Source: Thauera sedimentorum (GTDB taxonomy: Bacteria > Pseudomonadota > Gammaproteobacteria > Burkholderiales > Rhodocyclaceae). Taken from it: 64,000 bases of DNA. Shown here piece by piece: positions 1 to 9,228 of the stretch (position 1 is its first letter; each line of letters begins with the position of its first letter). The position numbers and the translations under genes are program-made. The stretch lies in assembly GCF_014489115.1 (NCBI RefSeq), contig NZ_JACTAH010000001.1:1426001-1490000 (forward strand), written 5' to 3'. The notes beneath the pieces are model-generated. The model did not search any database. It worked only from the letters and a program-made list of their open reading frames with translations, and had not been told where the DNA came from.

Positions 1-193
1 CCTCGCCGGCCAGCACCACGACGCGCACGCTGCGGTCGGCGGCGATCTCGTCGACCGCGGCGATCAGGCTCTCCAGCATGGCGCGCGACAGGGAATTGAA
101 CTGGCCGGGGCGGTTCAACGTCAGCCAGGCCACGCCGTCCTGGTCGCGGCGCAGCAGCATGGGTTCGTCGGCGGCAGTGGGTAGGGCGCTCAT
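1..193 (-). CDS. Enoyl-CoA hydratase/isomerase family protein, N-terminal part (runs off the window)
   Basis: Only the first 64 codons are inside the window. The start ATG (191-193) follows a strong GGAGGAG ribosome site. The translation holds the crotonase N-terminal pattern: a short leader, then DQDGVAWLTLNRPGQFNSLS and a helix leading to VRVVVLAGEG. This matches the first beta-alpha unit of enoyl-CoA hydratases, which hydrate trans-2-enoyl-CoA in fatty-acid or aromatic-acid degradation. The oxyanion-hole and catalytic residues lie outside the window, so exact substrate and activity cannot be judged. It is co-oriented with the acyl-CoA synthetase 94 bp upstream, which suggests a shared acyl-CoA degradation role. 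Confidence 0.8.
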   Translation of the reverse strand, partial: MSALPTAADEPMLLRRDQDGVAWLTLNRPGQFNSLSRAMLESLIAAVDEIAADRSVRVVVLAGE

Positions 194-287
194 CGTGTCT
201 CCTCCTGGATGTTGTTTACGTTCACGTCAACGGCAATTCATCATAACGCGCTGCCGGGGCTGCCCACCAGCCCCCGGGGCACGCCGC

Positions 288-1940
288 TCACTCGATCGCC
301 GCTGTCGATCGTGCCTGCTCGCGCAGCACGAACTTCTGGATCTTGCCGGTCGAGGTCTTGGGCAGTTCGGTGAACACCACCTTCTTGGGAATCTTGAAAC
401 CGGCAAGGTGTTCGCGGCAATGGGTGACGATCTCTTCGGCCGTGGCGCTGGCGCCGTCGCGCAGTTCGACGAAGGCGCAAGGCACCTCGCCCCACTTGTC
501 GTCCGGTGCGGCGACCACCGCGGCGGCCATCACCGCCGGGTGCTTGTAGAGCGCATCCTCGACCTCGATCGAGGAAATGTTCTCCCCACCGGAAATGATG
601 ATGTCCTTGGAGCGGTCCTTGATCTTCACATAGCCGTCGGGCTGCATCACCGCCAGATCGCCGGTGTGGTACCAGCCGCCGGCAAAGGCCTCGGCGCTGG
701 CTTTTTCGTTCTTCAGGTAGCCCTTCATCACCAGGTTGCCGCGGAACATGATCTCGCCCATGGTCTCGCCGTCCCAGGGCACCGGCTGCATGGTGTTCGG
801 ATCGAGCACGGTGATCGCTTCCTGGGCGTGGTAGCGCACCCCCTGGCGGCCGTTCTTGCTCACCTGCTCGGCCAGCGGCAGTGCGGCCCATTCATCGTGC
901 TTGGCACATACCGAGGCAGGACCATAGGTCTCGGTGAGCCCGTAGACGTGGGTGATGTCGATGCCGATCTTCGCCATGCCTTCGATGACCGCGGCCGGCG
1001 GCGGTGCGGCGGCGACCAGGCCGGACACCTTGTGGGTGATGCCCTTGCGCCATTCGGCCGGCGCGTTGGCGAGCAGGGAGTGCACGATGGGCGCACCGCA
1101 GTAGTGGGTGACGCCGTGCTCGCGGATGGCGTCGAAGATCAGCCTGGGGTCGACCCGGCGCAGGCAGATGTTCACCCCGGCGTTGGCCGCCATCGTCCAT
1201 GCGAAGCACCAGCCGTTGCAGTGGAACATCGGCAGCGTCCACAGGTACACCGAATGCGGCGGCATGCCCCAGGAGACGATGTTGCTCATTGCGTTCAGGT
1301 AGGCCCCGCGGTGGTGGTACACCACGCCCTTGGGGTTGCCGGTGGTGCCCGAGGTGTAGTTCAGCGAGATGGCGTCCCACTCGTCGGCCGGGTACTCGAA
1401 GGCGAAATCCGCGCTGCCGCTCTCCAGCAAGGCTTCGTAGTCCATCTGTCCGAGGCGCTCGCCCGGGCCGGTGTATTCCGGGTCGTCCACGTCGATCACG
1501 ATCATCCCCGGACGCTGGGCCAGTTCCAGGGCGCGCGCCACGCTGCGGGCGTACTCGCGGTCGGTGATCAGCACCTTCGCTTCGCCGTGATTGAGGATGA
1601 AGGCGATGGTCTCCGCGTCCAGGCGGGTATTGATGGTGTTGGCCACCGCACCGCAGGCCGGGATGCCGAAGTGGCATTCGTACATCTCGGGGGTGTTGTT
1701 CAGGATCACCGCGACCGTGTCGTTGCGCCCCACGCCGAGCTGTTTCAGGGCCGAGGCCAGCCGCCGGCTGCGCGTGTAGACCTCCCGCCAGTTGTAGCGC
1801 CGCGCGCCGTGGACCACCGCCACCCGCTCGGGGTAGATGTAGGCGCTGCGCTCCAGGAAGGTGAGCGGCGTCAGCGGCACGTAGTTGGCGGCGTTGCGTT
1901 CCAGGCCCTGCTCGTACGGCGAGTTCTTGCGCTCGGTCAT
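288..1940 (-). CDS. AMP-dependent acyl-CoA synthetase
   Basis: A 550-residue member of the ANL adenylating family. It activates a carboxylic acid with ATP to an acyl-AMP and then transfers the acyl group to CoA. Visible motifs are the P-loop YTSGTTGNPKGVVYHH (about residue 190), the YGLTETYGP adenine-binding segment, the hinge region TGDLAVMQPDGYVKIKDR, GGENISSIEVE, and the C-terminal KTSTGKIQK with the adenylation lysine. The ATG at 1940 is preferred over an in-frame upstream start (2021) because GGAGACACC lies just before it and the conserved family sequence begins here. Medium- or long-chain fatty acids are likely substrates by similarity to FadD3/AlkK-type enzymes. The neighbouring lipid transporter and crotonase gene suggest uptake and degradation of a lipid-like acid. 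Specificity is inferred. Confidence 0.88.
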   Translation of the reverse strand: MTERKNSPYEQGLERNAANYVPLTPLTFLERSAYIYPERVAVVHGARRYNWREVYTRSRRLASALKQLGVGRNDTVAVILNNTPEMYECHFGIPACGAVANTINTRLDAETIAFILNHGEAKVLITDREYARSVARALELAQRPGMIVIDVDDPEYTGPGERLGQMDYEALLESGSADFAFEYPADEWDAISLNYTSGTTGNPKGVVYHHRGAYLNAMSNIVSWGMPPHSVYLWTLPMFHCNGWCFAWTMAANAGVNICLRRVDPRLIFDAIREHGVTHYCGAPIVHSLLANAPAEWRKGITHKVSGLVAAAPPPAAVIEGMAKIGIDITHVYGLTETYGPASVCAKHDEWAALPLAEQVSKNGRQGVRYHAQEAITVLDPNTMQPVPWDGETMGEIMFRGNLVMKGYLKNEKASAEAFAGGWYHTGDLAVMQPDGYVKIKDRSKDIIISGGENISSIEVEDALYKHPAVMAAAVVAAPDDKWGEVPCAFVELRDGASATAEEIVTHCREHLAGFKIPKKVVFTELPKTSTGKIQKFVLREQARSTAAIE

Positions 1941-1989
1941 GGTGTCTCCACGGTCTGGTTGAACGGGCAGCGCGCTGGCGGCCGCGGCT

Positions 1990-2631
1990 TCACCGTTCCG
2001 GCCGGCACCCTGCTCCGCCATTCAAACGCTGCCCGTCCGACGGGTCAAGCGTCGTGATCCAGGCAGCCAGCTCTCCGGCCAGCCGATGCACCGCCTCGCG
2101 CGTGGCCGCCACACCGCCCGGTGCGTCGGCCGACGGGGCTGCCACCTGCACGGCGACATCCCGCCCGGCCACCGGCGTCTCGCCGCGCTGGGGCAACAGG
2201 CTGGCGCGGGCGGAGATCAGCACGCGGCTCCGGGCCTCGGTATCGAACACCTGCACCAGCTCGTCGATCTGTACACGCAGCCGGCAACCGCTGCCGCCGT
2301 TGCCCGGCGCCAGCAGCGCACGGTCGAGCGCCAGTGCGAGCATCTCGGCCGGCGGCGCCACCCAGCGGCTCTCGCCGTATGCCAGGCGACGCTGCGGGTC
2401 CGCGTAGCCCAGGCGGTACTGCATGGCGCTGGTGGTCAGCCAGGACGGCGCCCGCACCTCGACCGAAACCGGACGCTGTCCGGCATCCATCGCGACCGCG
2501 TCGACCGCACCGAGATCGAACAGCGCCTGGGCCACCGGCGGCGTGCCCAGGGCACCGCAGCCGGCCAACAGCAGGGAGAACGCAGCGAGCGCCGAGAGAC
2601 GCGTCAGACTTCGGAACATGGCCATCCTCAT
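1990..2631 (-). CDS. ABC-type transport auxiliary lipoprotein (PqiC/MlaC-like position)
   Basis: A 213-residue predicted outer-membrane lipoprotein. A signal peptide (about residues 1-21) ends in the lipobox LLAGC, so the mature protein should start at a lipidated cysteine. The rest resembles the ABC-type transport auxiliary lipoprotein domain (PF03886; PqiC/YmbA group), with the typical 'PVSVEVRAPSWLTTSAMQYRL' stretch and a late segment on ARASLLPQ. Its ATG (2629-2631) overlaps the stop of the MCE gene as ATGA, so the two are translationally coupled. In related systems this lipoprotein anchors the MCE tunnel to the outer membrane. That role here is inferred from family and gene order. Confidence 0.8.
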   Translation of the reverse strand: MRMAMFRSLTRLSALAAFSLLLAGCGALGTPPVAQALFDLGAVDAVAMDAGQRPVSVEVRAPSWLTTSAMQYRLGYADPQRRLAYGESRWVAPPAEMLALALDRALLAPGNGGSGCRLRVQIDELVQVFDTEARSRVLISARASLLPQRGETPVAGRDVAVQVAAPSADAPGGVAATREAVHRLAGELAAWITTLDPSDGQRLNGGAGCRPER

Positions 2632-3584
2632 TGATGTTGGGAGGCGACCGGCGCCTCGAATCCGTTCTCGCCCGGGCCGGGCTGGCGCGCGCCGCGGCCC
2701 ACCACCAGCATCTGCGGGGCGGCCTCGAGTTCGTCGATCAGCCGCCCCATGCGCCGCGAGGTGCTGACCAGCTCGGCGAGCAGTTCGTTGAGTTGCGGCA
2801 GGGTGTCGTCCAATACGCCGTCGCTGGCCGCGACCGCCGCCCGGTCGAGCCGCTCGGCCATGCCGGAGACACGCGCCATCAGGCCGCGCAGCTCGGTCAT
2901 CGCCGGTCCGCTTTCCGCGCTGGCGCGTTCGAGGTTCTCCAGCGTGGCCGCGAGGCGGCGCATGTTCTGCGGGTTGAAGGTGTCGCGCACCGCGGCAAAG
3001 GCGTCGGGCGCGACCTTGAAGGTGCGATCCACGCCCACCGCCGCCGACTCCAGGCGGCTCAGGGTCTGGCTGAAGCGCTCGATGTTTTCTTCGTCGAAGA
3101 AGGCTGCGGTACGCTCGGCCACCTCGCTGAATCGCTTCACCGCCAGCAGCGCGGCGTCGGTGACCTGGTCGAGCAAGCCCGCCTGCAGAGCGATGCGCGG
3201 CAGCTTGCCATCCTCGGCACGCAGCGGCTGCGGGTCCTCCCCGGTGTCTTCGAGCTGGACGTAGGCCAGGCCGGTCACGCCCTGGTAACCCAGGCTGGCG
3301 CGCGTGCCGCGGGTCACCGGCAGTTCCTCGCGGATGCGGATGGTCACCAGGATGTGCCGCGGATCGGCCGGATCGACGCGGATGTCGACGACCTTGCCGG
3401 CCGAGATGCCGCGGTAGCGCACCTGGGCCTGCACGTTGAGCCCGGTGACGTTGCCGTTGGACACCAGCAGGTAGTCGCGGGTGGCCTCGCGTCCGTCGGA
3501 GAACCACCACAGCGCGGCGACCAGCGCGGTGCCCAGCACCAGCGCGAAGATGCCCGCCGCGAGCGCGTGAGCACGGTTTTCCAT
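2628..3584 (-). CDS. MCE family (MlaD-like) lipid-transport substrate-binding protein
   Basis: A 318-residue protein with one N-terminal membrane segment (about residues 8-28) followed by an MCE/MlaD domain (about 38-115, with VRYRGISAGKVVDIRVDP and the conserved turn GYQGVTGLAYVQLED). A long helical tail (about 150-290) follows. MCE proteins form hexameric rings on the periplasmic face of an MlaE-type permease and bind lipids moving between the two membranes. The tail is much longer than that of E. coli MlaD (about 180 residues in total) and fits the variants whose helices form a needle or tunnel. It starts 1 bp after the ATPase stop codon. The lipid carried cannot be read from sequence. Confidence 0.87.
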   Translation of the reverse strand: MENRAHALAAGIFALVLGTALVAALWWFSDGREATRDYLLVSNGNVTGLNVQAQVRYRGISAGKVVDIRVDPADPRHILVTIRIREELPVTRGTRASLGYQGVTGLAYVQLEDTGEDPQPLRAEDGKLPRIALQAGLLDQVTDAALLAVKRFSEVAERTAAFFDEENIERFSQTLSRLESAAVGVDRTFKVAPDAFAAVRDTFNPQNMRRLAATLENLERASAESGPAMTELRGLMARVSGMAERLDRAAVAASDGVLDDTLPQLNELLAELVSTSRRMGRLIDELEAAPQMLVVGRGARQPGPGENGFEAPVASQHQ

Positions 3585-3585
3585 G

Positions 3586-4365
3586 TCAGTCTCCTCCGTT
3601 GGCGCGGGCCAGTGCCCGACGCCCGTGTTCGCCCAGGAAGAATCGCCGGACGAAGGGATGTTCCACCTTCAGCGTCTCAGCCAGCGTGGCGTAGCTGAGG
3701 ATGCGCCGCTCGCCGAGCACGGCCACCCGGGACGCCAGCGCGGCGAGCGTGTCCACGTCATGGGTGACCAGCACCACGGTCAGGCCAAGGCGTTGCTGCA
3801 GCGAGCGGATGAGCGCGACGAAGGCCGCGCTGCGGTCGGGATCCAGGCCGGCGGTCGGCTCGTCGAGCAGCAGCAGTTCAGGCTCCAGCGCCAGTGCGCG
3901 CGCCAGCGCCACCCGCTTGACCATGCCGCCGGACAGCTCCGACGGCATCAGCAGCGCATGGGCCGGCTCAAGTTCCACCATCGCCAGCTTGAGCGCGACC
4001 AGGTCGCGGATCTCCGCCTCGCTCGCCACCCTGGACTCGCGCAGCGGAAAGGCGATGTTCTCGGCAACGTTGAAGGCGGAGAACAGCGCCCCCTGCTGGA
4101 ACAGCACGCCGAAGCGACGCTGCAGGGCGCGCACCTGCTCCGCCGTGCCGGCCCCGAGCCGTTCGCCGAACAACCTGACCTCGCCGGCCTGAGGCCGGGT
4201 GAGGCCGATGATGTGGCGCAGCAGCGTGGTCTTGCCGCTGCCCGATCCACCGACCAGGGCGACAATCTCGCCCTGCCCGATCGCCAGATCCACGCCGTCG
4301 TGCACCAGGTTGTCACCGAAGCGGGTAACCACGCCGCGCAGCTCGATCAGCGGCGCCGCACTCAT
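3586..4365 (-). CDS. MlaF-like ABC transporter ATP-binding protein
   Basis: A 259-residue ABC ATPase that would power the MCE lipid transporter. All motifs are present: Walker A GGSGSGKTT (about residues 38-46), Q-loop in RFGVLFQQGALF, signature LSGGMVKR, Walker B LLLLDEPTAGLDPD and the H-loop histidine in LVTHD. The signature LSGGM(V/A)KR is characteristic of MlaF/Ttg2A-type ATPases rather than sugar or amino-acid importers. The ATG (4363-4365) overlaps the permease stop by 4 bases, so it is coupled to the permease. No defect is visible. Confidence 0.9.
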   Translation of the reverse strand: MSAAPLIELRGVVTRFGDNLVHDGVDLAIGQGEIVALVGGSGSGKTTLLRHIIGLTRPQAGEVRLFGERLGAGTAEQVRALQRRFGVLFQQGALFSAFNVAENIAFPLRESRVASEAEIRDLVALKLAMVELEPAHALLMPSELSGGMVKRVALARALALEPELLLLDEPTAGLDPDRSAAFVALIRSLQQRLGLTVVLVTHDVDTLAALASRVAVLGERRILSYATLAETLKVEHPFVRRFFLGEHGRRALARANGGD

Positions 4366-5474
4366 ATCGGCACCCCCACCGAGCGGGTGGCAATGGCGAA
4401 CACCGCGTCCACCAGGATCACCAGGGTAATCGCCGAGACCACCGACGCGGTGGTGTTGGCCGACAGGCTTTCGGTATTGGGCGCCACGCGCAGGCCGAAG
4501 TGGCAGGCCACCAGCGCAATCAGCAGACCGAACACCGCCCCCTTGGCGAGGCCGATGTACAGGTTGGCGATCGGCACCACCCGCGGCAGGGTCTCGAGGA
4601 AGAAGCCGAAGGACAGGTCCAGCTGTATCCAGGCCGACACCATGCCGCCGAACAAGGCCACGCCGGAGGTCCACAGCACCAGCAGCGGCATCGCCAGGGT
4701 GAGCGCCACCACCTTGGGCAGCACCAGGCGGATGGTGCGCGAGATGCCCATGGCCGCGAGCGCGTCGATCTCCTCGGTGACCCGCATCACGCCCAGCTGG
4801 GCGGTCATCGCCGAGCCGGAACGCCCCGCCACCAGCACCGAGACCAGCACCGGACCGAGTTCCCGGATGACCCCGAGGCCGAGGATGTTGACGATGAAGA
4901 TGTCCGCGCCGAAAGCCTTCAACTGCAGCGCGGACAGATAGGACAGCACCACGCCGATCAGGAAACCGACCAGCGCGGTCACCGGCATGGCCTTGACGCC
5001 GACCTTGTGCAGGTTGGCGGAGATTTCCAGCAGGGGCCATTCGCGCGGCCGGCGGAACAGGGTCGTCAGGTCCAGCAGCAACTGCCCGAGCAGGCGCACG
5101 AAGTCGGCAAGATGCGCTGCCAGGGCGAGCACCGCGACGCCAAGCTTGACCAGCGCATCCACCACGCCGAAGCGCGGCGGCACCGGCAGCGGCCGGGATG
5201 CGGCCCGGGCGACGTCCTCGATCAGGTTGCGGTGCCCGGCGGCAAGCTCCAGCCGTTCGGGAAGGCGGCGCCCCCAGGCCTGCCAGAGCAGCGTGGCGCC
5301 GAAGCTGTCCAGCCGTTCGAGGCCGCCCAGCTGCCAGCGCGCCGAAGGCGGCACGGCGGCCAGACGCCGGCGGAGGTCGGCGAGTCCGGGGGTCAGCGCA
5401 CGCAGGGTCCACTCGCCGCGGACTTCCGCCACGCCGGCGGAGCCATCGACATGCAGGAGCGGCGGCGCCCCCAT
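4362..5474 (-). CDS. MlaE family permease with N-terminal STAS-like domain
   Basis: A 370-residue inner-membrane permease. The last 255 residues are a complete MlaE (PF02405) domain with several membrane segments and the conserved motif ELGPVLVSVLVAGRSGSAMTAQLG. The first ~100 residues form a STAS-like fold (VAEVRGEWTLRAL... SFGATLLWQAWG), reminiscent of MlaB fused to the permease; this replaces the separate MlaB subunit seen in E. coli. The start is taken as ATG at 5474, just after the ppx stop codon. A TTG four codons upstream (5486) would overlap ppx. The gene opens the lipid-transport run permease-ATPase-MCE-lipoprotein. Confidence 0.88.
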   Translation of the reverse strand: MGAPPLLHVDGSAGVAEVRGEWTLRALTPGLADLRRRLAAVPPSARWQLGGLERLDSFGATLLWQAWGRRLPERLELAAGHRNLIEDVARAASRPLPVPPRFGVVDALVKLGVAVLALAAHLADFVRLLGQLLLDLTTLFRRPREWPLLEISANLHKVGVKAMPVTALVGFLIGVVLSYLSALQLKAFGADIFIVNILGLGVIRELGPVLVSVLVAGRSGSAMTAQLGVMRVTEEIDALAAMGISRTIRLVLPKVVALTLAMPLLVLWTSGVALFGGMVSAWIQLDLSFGFFLETLPRVVPIANLYIGLAKGAVFGLLIALVACHFGLRVAPNTESLSANTTASVVSAITLVILVDAVFAIATRSVGVPI

Positions 5475-5475
5475 C

Positions 5476-6975
5476 TCAGGCGGCAACCGACCCCGGCGCC
5501 GAACGCACCGCCAGCCCCCGGCCCACCGACAGCCACTGGCGCTGCTCCTCTTCCAGCGCGGCCGCGGTCAGCGGCAACTGCTTGAGCCAGCCCTGGGCCG
5601 CGACCACGACGAAGCTGCGCCCTTCCCGGCTGACGCGCAGCGGCGGAATGCCGCGCCCGTCGCGTGCACGGTGCACCACCACGGCGAGGCGCAGGCAGGC
5701 GATCAGCAGCCAGTCCGGGCTGGCCGCGTCGAGGGCGGCGACGCGCTCCAGCTTGCCGCGGTGGGCCAGCACGATGCGCGCCAGACGGCCTTGGTCCATG
5801 CGCGAGAAACCCGGCATGTCCGCGTTGCCCAGGATGTAGGCGCTGTGCTTGTGGTAGCTGGAATGCGCCACCGAGATGCCGATCTCGTGCAGCATGGCCG
5901 CCCAGCGCAGGAAACGTCCGTCGGGGTGGTCGGGCTGGGCGCGCTCCGCGTCGAGCTGCGCGAGCAGATGCAGCGCGGTGTCGGCCACCTCGCCGGCGTG
6001 GCGGCGGTCCACCCCGTAACGGGCCACGAAGGCCTCCACGGTGGCGTCGCGCAGGTCGTGGTGGTGGTAGCGGCCGAGCAGGTCGTAGAGCACGCCCTGG
6101 CGCAGCGCGCCTTCGGAGAACACCATCTGCTCCAGGCCGAACTCCTTGAATACCGCGCTCATGATGGAGAAGCCGCCCAGCAGCACCGGCAGGCGGTCGG
6201 CGCGCAGGCCCGCCAGGTCCAGCTTGTCCACGCTGCCCGCGCGTAGCAGCGCGGTGCGCAGGCGGTCGAGCCCTTCGCGGGTGATGCCGCCGTCGGAAAA
6301 ACCGTTCTGCACCAGGATCTCGACCAGGGCCTTGGCCGAGCCGCTGGAGCCGACCGCCTCCTCCCAGCCCGCCTCGCGGTAGGGGTGGGCGATGGCCTGG
6401 AGCTCGCGGCGCGCGGCCATCTCGGCTTCCTTGAGGCTGCGCTTGTCGATGCGCCCGTCGGGAAAGAAGTTGAGGCTGTAGCTCACGCAGCCCATGTACA
6501 GCGACTCGAGCAGCACCGGCTCGAAGCTCTTGCCGATGATGAATTCGGTGGAGCCGCCGCCGATGTCCACCACCAGCTGGCGCTTGTGCGGGTCCGGCAG
6601 GCTGTGGGCAACGCCGACGTAGATCAGGCGGGCTTCCTCGCGGCCGGCGATGACCTCGATCGGAAAACCCAGGGCCTCCTCGGCGTGGCGCAGGAAGGAC
6701 GGCGCGTTCTTCGCCACCCGCAAGGTGTTGGTGGCCACCGCGCGCACCGAATCGCCGGAGAAGCCGCTCAGGCGTTCGTTGAAGCGGCGCAGGGCGTTGA
6801 TGCCGCGCAGCTGGGCGGCCTCGTCGAGCAGCTTGTCGGCCCCCAGGCCGGCCGCCAGCCGGACCGACTCCTTGAGGCCGTCCAGCGGGTAGATCTGGTC
6901 GTTCACGATGCGTCCGACCTGCAGTCGGAAGCTGTTGGAGCCGAGGTCGATCGCGGCGATCAGTTCTTGCATCAT
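5476..6975 (-). CDS. ppx: Exopolyphosphatase / guanosine pentaphosphatase
   Basis: A 499-residue Ppx/GppA family enzyme, close to the length of E. coli Ppx (513). It removes terminal phosphate from polyphosphate and may also hydrolyse pppGpp. The actin-like fold begins with AAIDLGSNSFRLQVG (first phosphate-binding loop). The second loop is VVDIGGGSTEFIIG (about residues 140-153), followed by MGCVSYSLNFF. The C-terminal HD-like region contains RWAAMLHEIGISVAHSSYHKHSAYI. Two adjacent ATG codons (6975, 6972) could start translation. It is divergent from ppk1 across 154 bp, a common arrangement for opposing polyphosphate enzymes. Here it precedes the MCE transporter on the same strand and may be cotranscribed with it. 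Confidence 0.93.
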   Translation of the reverse strand: MMQELIAAIDLGSNSFRLQVGRIVNDQIYPLDGLKESVRLAAGLGADKLLDEAAQLRGINALRRFNERLSGFSGDSVRAVATNTLRVAKNAPSFLRHAEEALGFPIEVIAGREEARLIYVGVAHSLPDPHKRQLVVDIGGGSTEFIIGKSFEPVLLESLYMGCVSYSLNFFPDGRIDKRSLKEAEMAARRELQAIAHPYREAGWEEAVGSSGSAKALVEILVQNGFSDGGITREGLDRLRTALLRAGSVDKLDLAGLRADRLPVLLGGFSIMSAVFKEFGLEQMVFSEGALRQGVLYDLLGRYHHHDLRDATVEAFVARYGVDRRHAGEVADTALHLLAQLDAERAQPDHPDGRFLRWAAMLHEIGISVAHSSYHKHSAYILGNADMPGFSRMDQGRLARIVLAHRGKLERVAALDAASPDWLLIACLRLAVVVHRARDGRGIPPLRVSREGRSFVVVAAQGWLKQLPLTAAALEEEQRQWLSVGRGLAVRSAPGSVAA

Positions 6976-7129
6976 TTTCCAGGTCCGGCATTGCCCGCGG
7001 CAATCGAAGTCCGGCGCATTCTACCCTACCCGCCTTGCGCGCCGTTCGTGCACGACGCGCTTGCCCCCGTCATCCTTTTGCAACACGTTTGTCACATAAT
7101 GGCAGTTCCACTGCGCTCCCGGACGAGAC

Positions 7130-9211
7130 ATGTACGCCCCGTCGAACAAGAAACGCTATCCCACCGAACACTTCTTCAACCGCGAACTGTCCCTGCTGCA
7201 GTTCCAGCGTCGCGTGCTCGCCCAGGCCGCGGACCGCGAAGTGCCGCTGCTCGAGCGCCTGCGCTTCCTGTGCATCGTGTCGAGCAACCTGGACGAGTTC
7301 TTCGAGATCCGCGTCTCCGGCATCAAGGAGCAGATCCGCCTGGGCAGCCGTGCGGCCGGCAACGACGGCCTGCCGCCCACCGAGCTGCTCGAGCGCGTCA
7401 GCAAGGAAGTGCATGACATCATCTCCGAGCAGTACGAACTGCTCAACGACGACATCCTGCCGGCGCTGGAAGCCGAAGGGGTCATCTTCCTGCGTCGCAG
7501 CCTGTGGTCCGACGCCCAGCGCGACTGGATCCGCGACTACTTCCAGCGCGAGGTCATGCCGGTGCTCACCCCGATCGGGCTGGACCCGGCCCATCCCTTC
7601 CCGCGCGTGCTCAACAAGAGCCTGAACTTCGCCATCGAACTCAAGGGCCGCGACGCCTTCGGGCGCGACTCGGGAGCCGCCATCGTGCAGGCCCCGCGCG
7701 CCCTGCCCCGCGTCATTCGCCTGCCGCGCGAGATCTGCGAGCAGGAATACACCTTCGTCTTCCTCTCCTCGGTCCTCCATGCCCATGTGGAGGAGTTGTT
7801 CTCCGGTATGGAGGTGCTGGGCTGCTACCAGTTCCGCGTCACCCGCAACTCCGACCTGTTCGTGGACGAGGAAGAGGTCAAGGACCTGCGCGCCTCGCTC
7901 AAGGGCGAGCTGCAGCAACGCCACTTCGGCGACGCGGTGCGCCTGGAGGTGGCCGACAACTGCTCGGACGAGATGTCCGACTTCCTGCTGCAGCACTTCC
8001 GCCTCGGCCGCAACGACCTCTATCGCACCCCCGGCATCGTCAACCTGGTACGCCTGATGCAGGTGCCCGACTGGGTGGACCGTCCCGAGCTGAAATACAC
8101 CCCCTTCCTGCCGGGTGTTCCCAAGGCGCTGGACAAGCGGCGCGACATCTTCGTCGCCATCCGCAACAGCGACATCCTGCTGCACCACCCCTTCCAGAGC
8201 TTCAACCCGGTGATCGACCTGCTGCGCGCGGCCGCCGACGACCCTCAGGTAGTGGCGATCAAGATGACGGTGTACCGCACCGGCACCGATTCGGTGCTGA
8301 TGGAGCACCTCGCCCGCGCCGCGCAGAAGGGCAAGGAAGTCACCGTGGTGCTGGAACTGATGGCGCGCTTCGACGAGGAAGCCAACATCAGCTGGGCGAA
8401 CCGTCTGGAGGAAGTCGGCGTGCATGTGGTGTACGGCGTGTTCGGCTACAAGACCCACGCCAAACTGCTGATGCTGGTGCGCCGCGAGGACCAGGGCCTG
8501 CGCCGATACGTGCACCTTGGCACCGGCAACTACCACCCGCGCACCACCCGCTTCTACACCGACTTCGGCCTGCTGACCTGCAACGAGGCGATTGGCGAGG
8601 ACGTCGCCGAGGTCTTCAAGCAGCTCACCGGCCTGGGCAAGGCCAGCTCCCTCAAGCACCTGTGGCAGGCGCCGTTCGCGCTGCAACCCAACGTTGTGGC
8701 GGCGATCAACGCCGAAGCCGAGATCGCGCGCGCCGGTCGCAAGGGCCGCATCATCGCCAAGATGAACGCGCTGCTGGAACCGGAGGTCATCGAGGCGCTC
8801 TACGAGGCCTCGCAGGCCGGCGTGGAGATCGACCTCATCGTGCGCGGCCCCTGCGCGCTCAAGCCGCGTGTGCCGGGCCTGTCGGACAACATCCGGGTGC
8901 GCTCGGTGATCGGCCGCTTCCTCGAGCACCACCGCATCTTCTACTTCCACGCCGACGGCAAGGACAAGATGTACCTGTCCAGCGCCGACTGGATGGACCG
9001 CAACTTCTTCCGCCGCATCGAGATCGCCTTCCCGGTGCTCGACCCGCGTCTCAAGCGCCGGGTCATGAAGGAAGGCCTGCGCGCCTACCTGCTGGACAAC
9101 TGCCAGGCCTGGGAGATGCAGCCGGACGGCAGCTACCGCCGCAAGCACCCGCGCGGCGTGCGGCGCACGGCGCAGATGATCCTGCTGGGAGAACTGGTCG
9201 GGGCAACCTGA
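7130..9211 (+). CDS. ppk1: Polyphosphate kinase 1
   Basis: A 693-residue enzyme of full family length. It reversibly polymerises the gamma phosphate of ATP into inorganic polyphosphate. The N-terminal domain starts with FFNRELSLLQFQRRVL. Active-site segments include KMTVYRTGTDS, the phosphohistidine region YGVFGYKTHAKLLMLVRR, RYVHLGTGNYH, and the C-terminal IVRGPCALKPRVPGLSDNI and MYLSSADWMDRNFFRRIE. The ATG at 7130 gives the usual PPK1 N-terminus. Divergent ppx lies upstream and REP palindromes follow the stop. A CATAAT sequence (7095-7100) may be part of its promoter, but the -35 match is weak. Confidence 0.96.
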   Translation: MYAPSNKKRYPTEHFFNRELSLLQFQRRVLAQAADREVPLLERLRFLCIVSSNLDEFFEIRVSGIKEQIRLGSRAAGNDGLPPTELLERVSKEVHDIISEQYELLNDDILPALEAEGVIFLRRSLWSDAQRDWIRDYFQREVMPVLTPIGLDPAHPFPRVLNKSLNFAIELKGRDAFGRDSGAAIVQAPRALPRVIRLPREICEQEYTFVFLSSVLHAHVEELFSGMEVLGCYQFRVTRNSDLFVDEEEVKDLRASLKGELQQRHFGDAVRLEVADNCSDEMSDFLLQHFRLGRNDLYRTPGIVNLVRLMQVPDWVDRPELKYTPFLPGVPKALDKRRDIFVAIRNSDILLHHPFQSFNPVIDLLRAAADDPQVVAIKMTVYRTGTDSVLMEHLARAAQKGKEVTVVLELMARFDEEANISWANRLEEVGVHVVYGVFGYKTHAKLLMLVRREDQGLRRYVHLGTGNYHPRTTRFYTDFGLLTCNEAIGEDVAEVFKQLTGLGKASSLKHLWQAPFALQPNVVAAINAEAEIARAGRKGRIIAKMNALLEPEVIEALYEASQAGVEIDLIVRGPCALKPRVPGLSDNIRVRSVIGRFLEHHRIFYFHADGKDKMYLSSADWMDRNFFRRIEIAFPVLDPRLKRRVMKEGLRAYLLDNCQAWEMQPDGSYRRKHPRGVRRTAQMILLGELVGAT

Positions 9212-9228
9212 GCCCGCTGCAACGCAGG

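Noticed and set aside
78..2057. Long plus-strand open frame over the acyl-CoA synthetase
   Set aside because: It is antisense to a gene with all ANL motifs. The composition is rich in His, Arg and Gly, the usual shadow pattern of high-GC DNA.
7085..7110. Pho-box-like TTTGTCACATAATGGCAG between ppx and ppk1
   Set aside because: Only one half resembles the CTGTCAT repeat, and the second half does not fit the 11-bp spacing.
7070..9148. 692-codon minus-strand open frame over ppk1
   Set aside because: Antisense shadow of a fully conserved PPK1.
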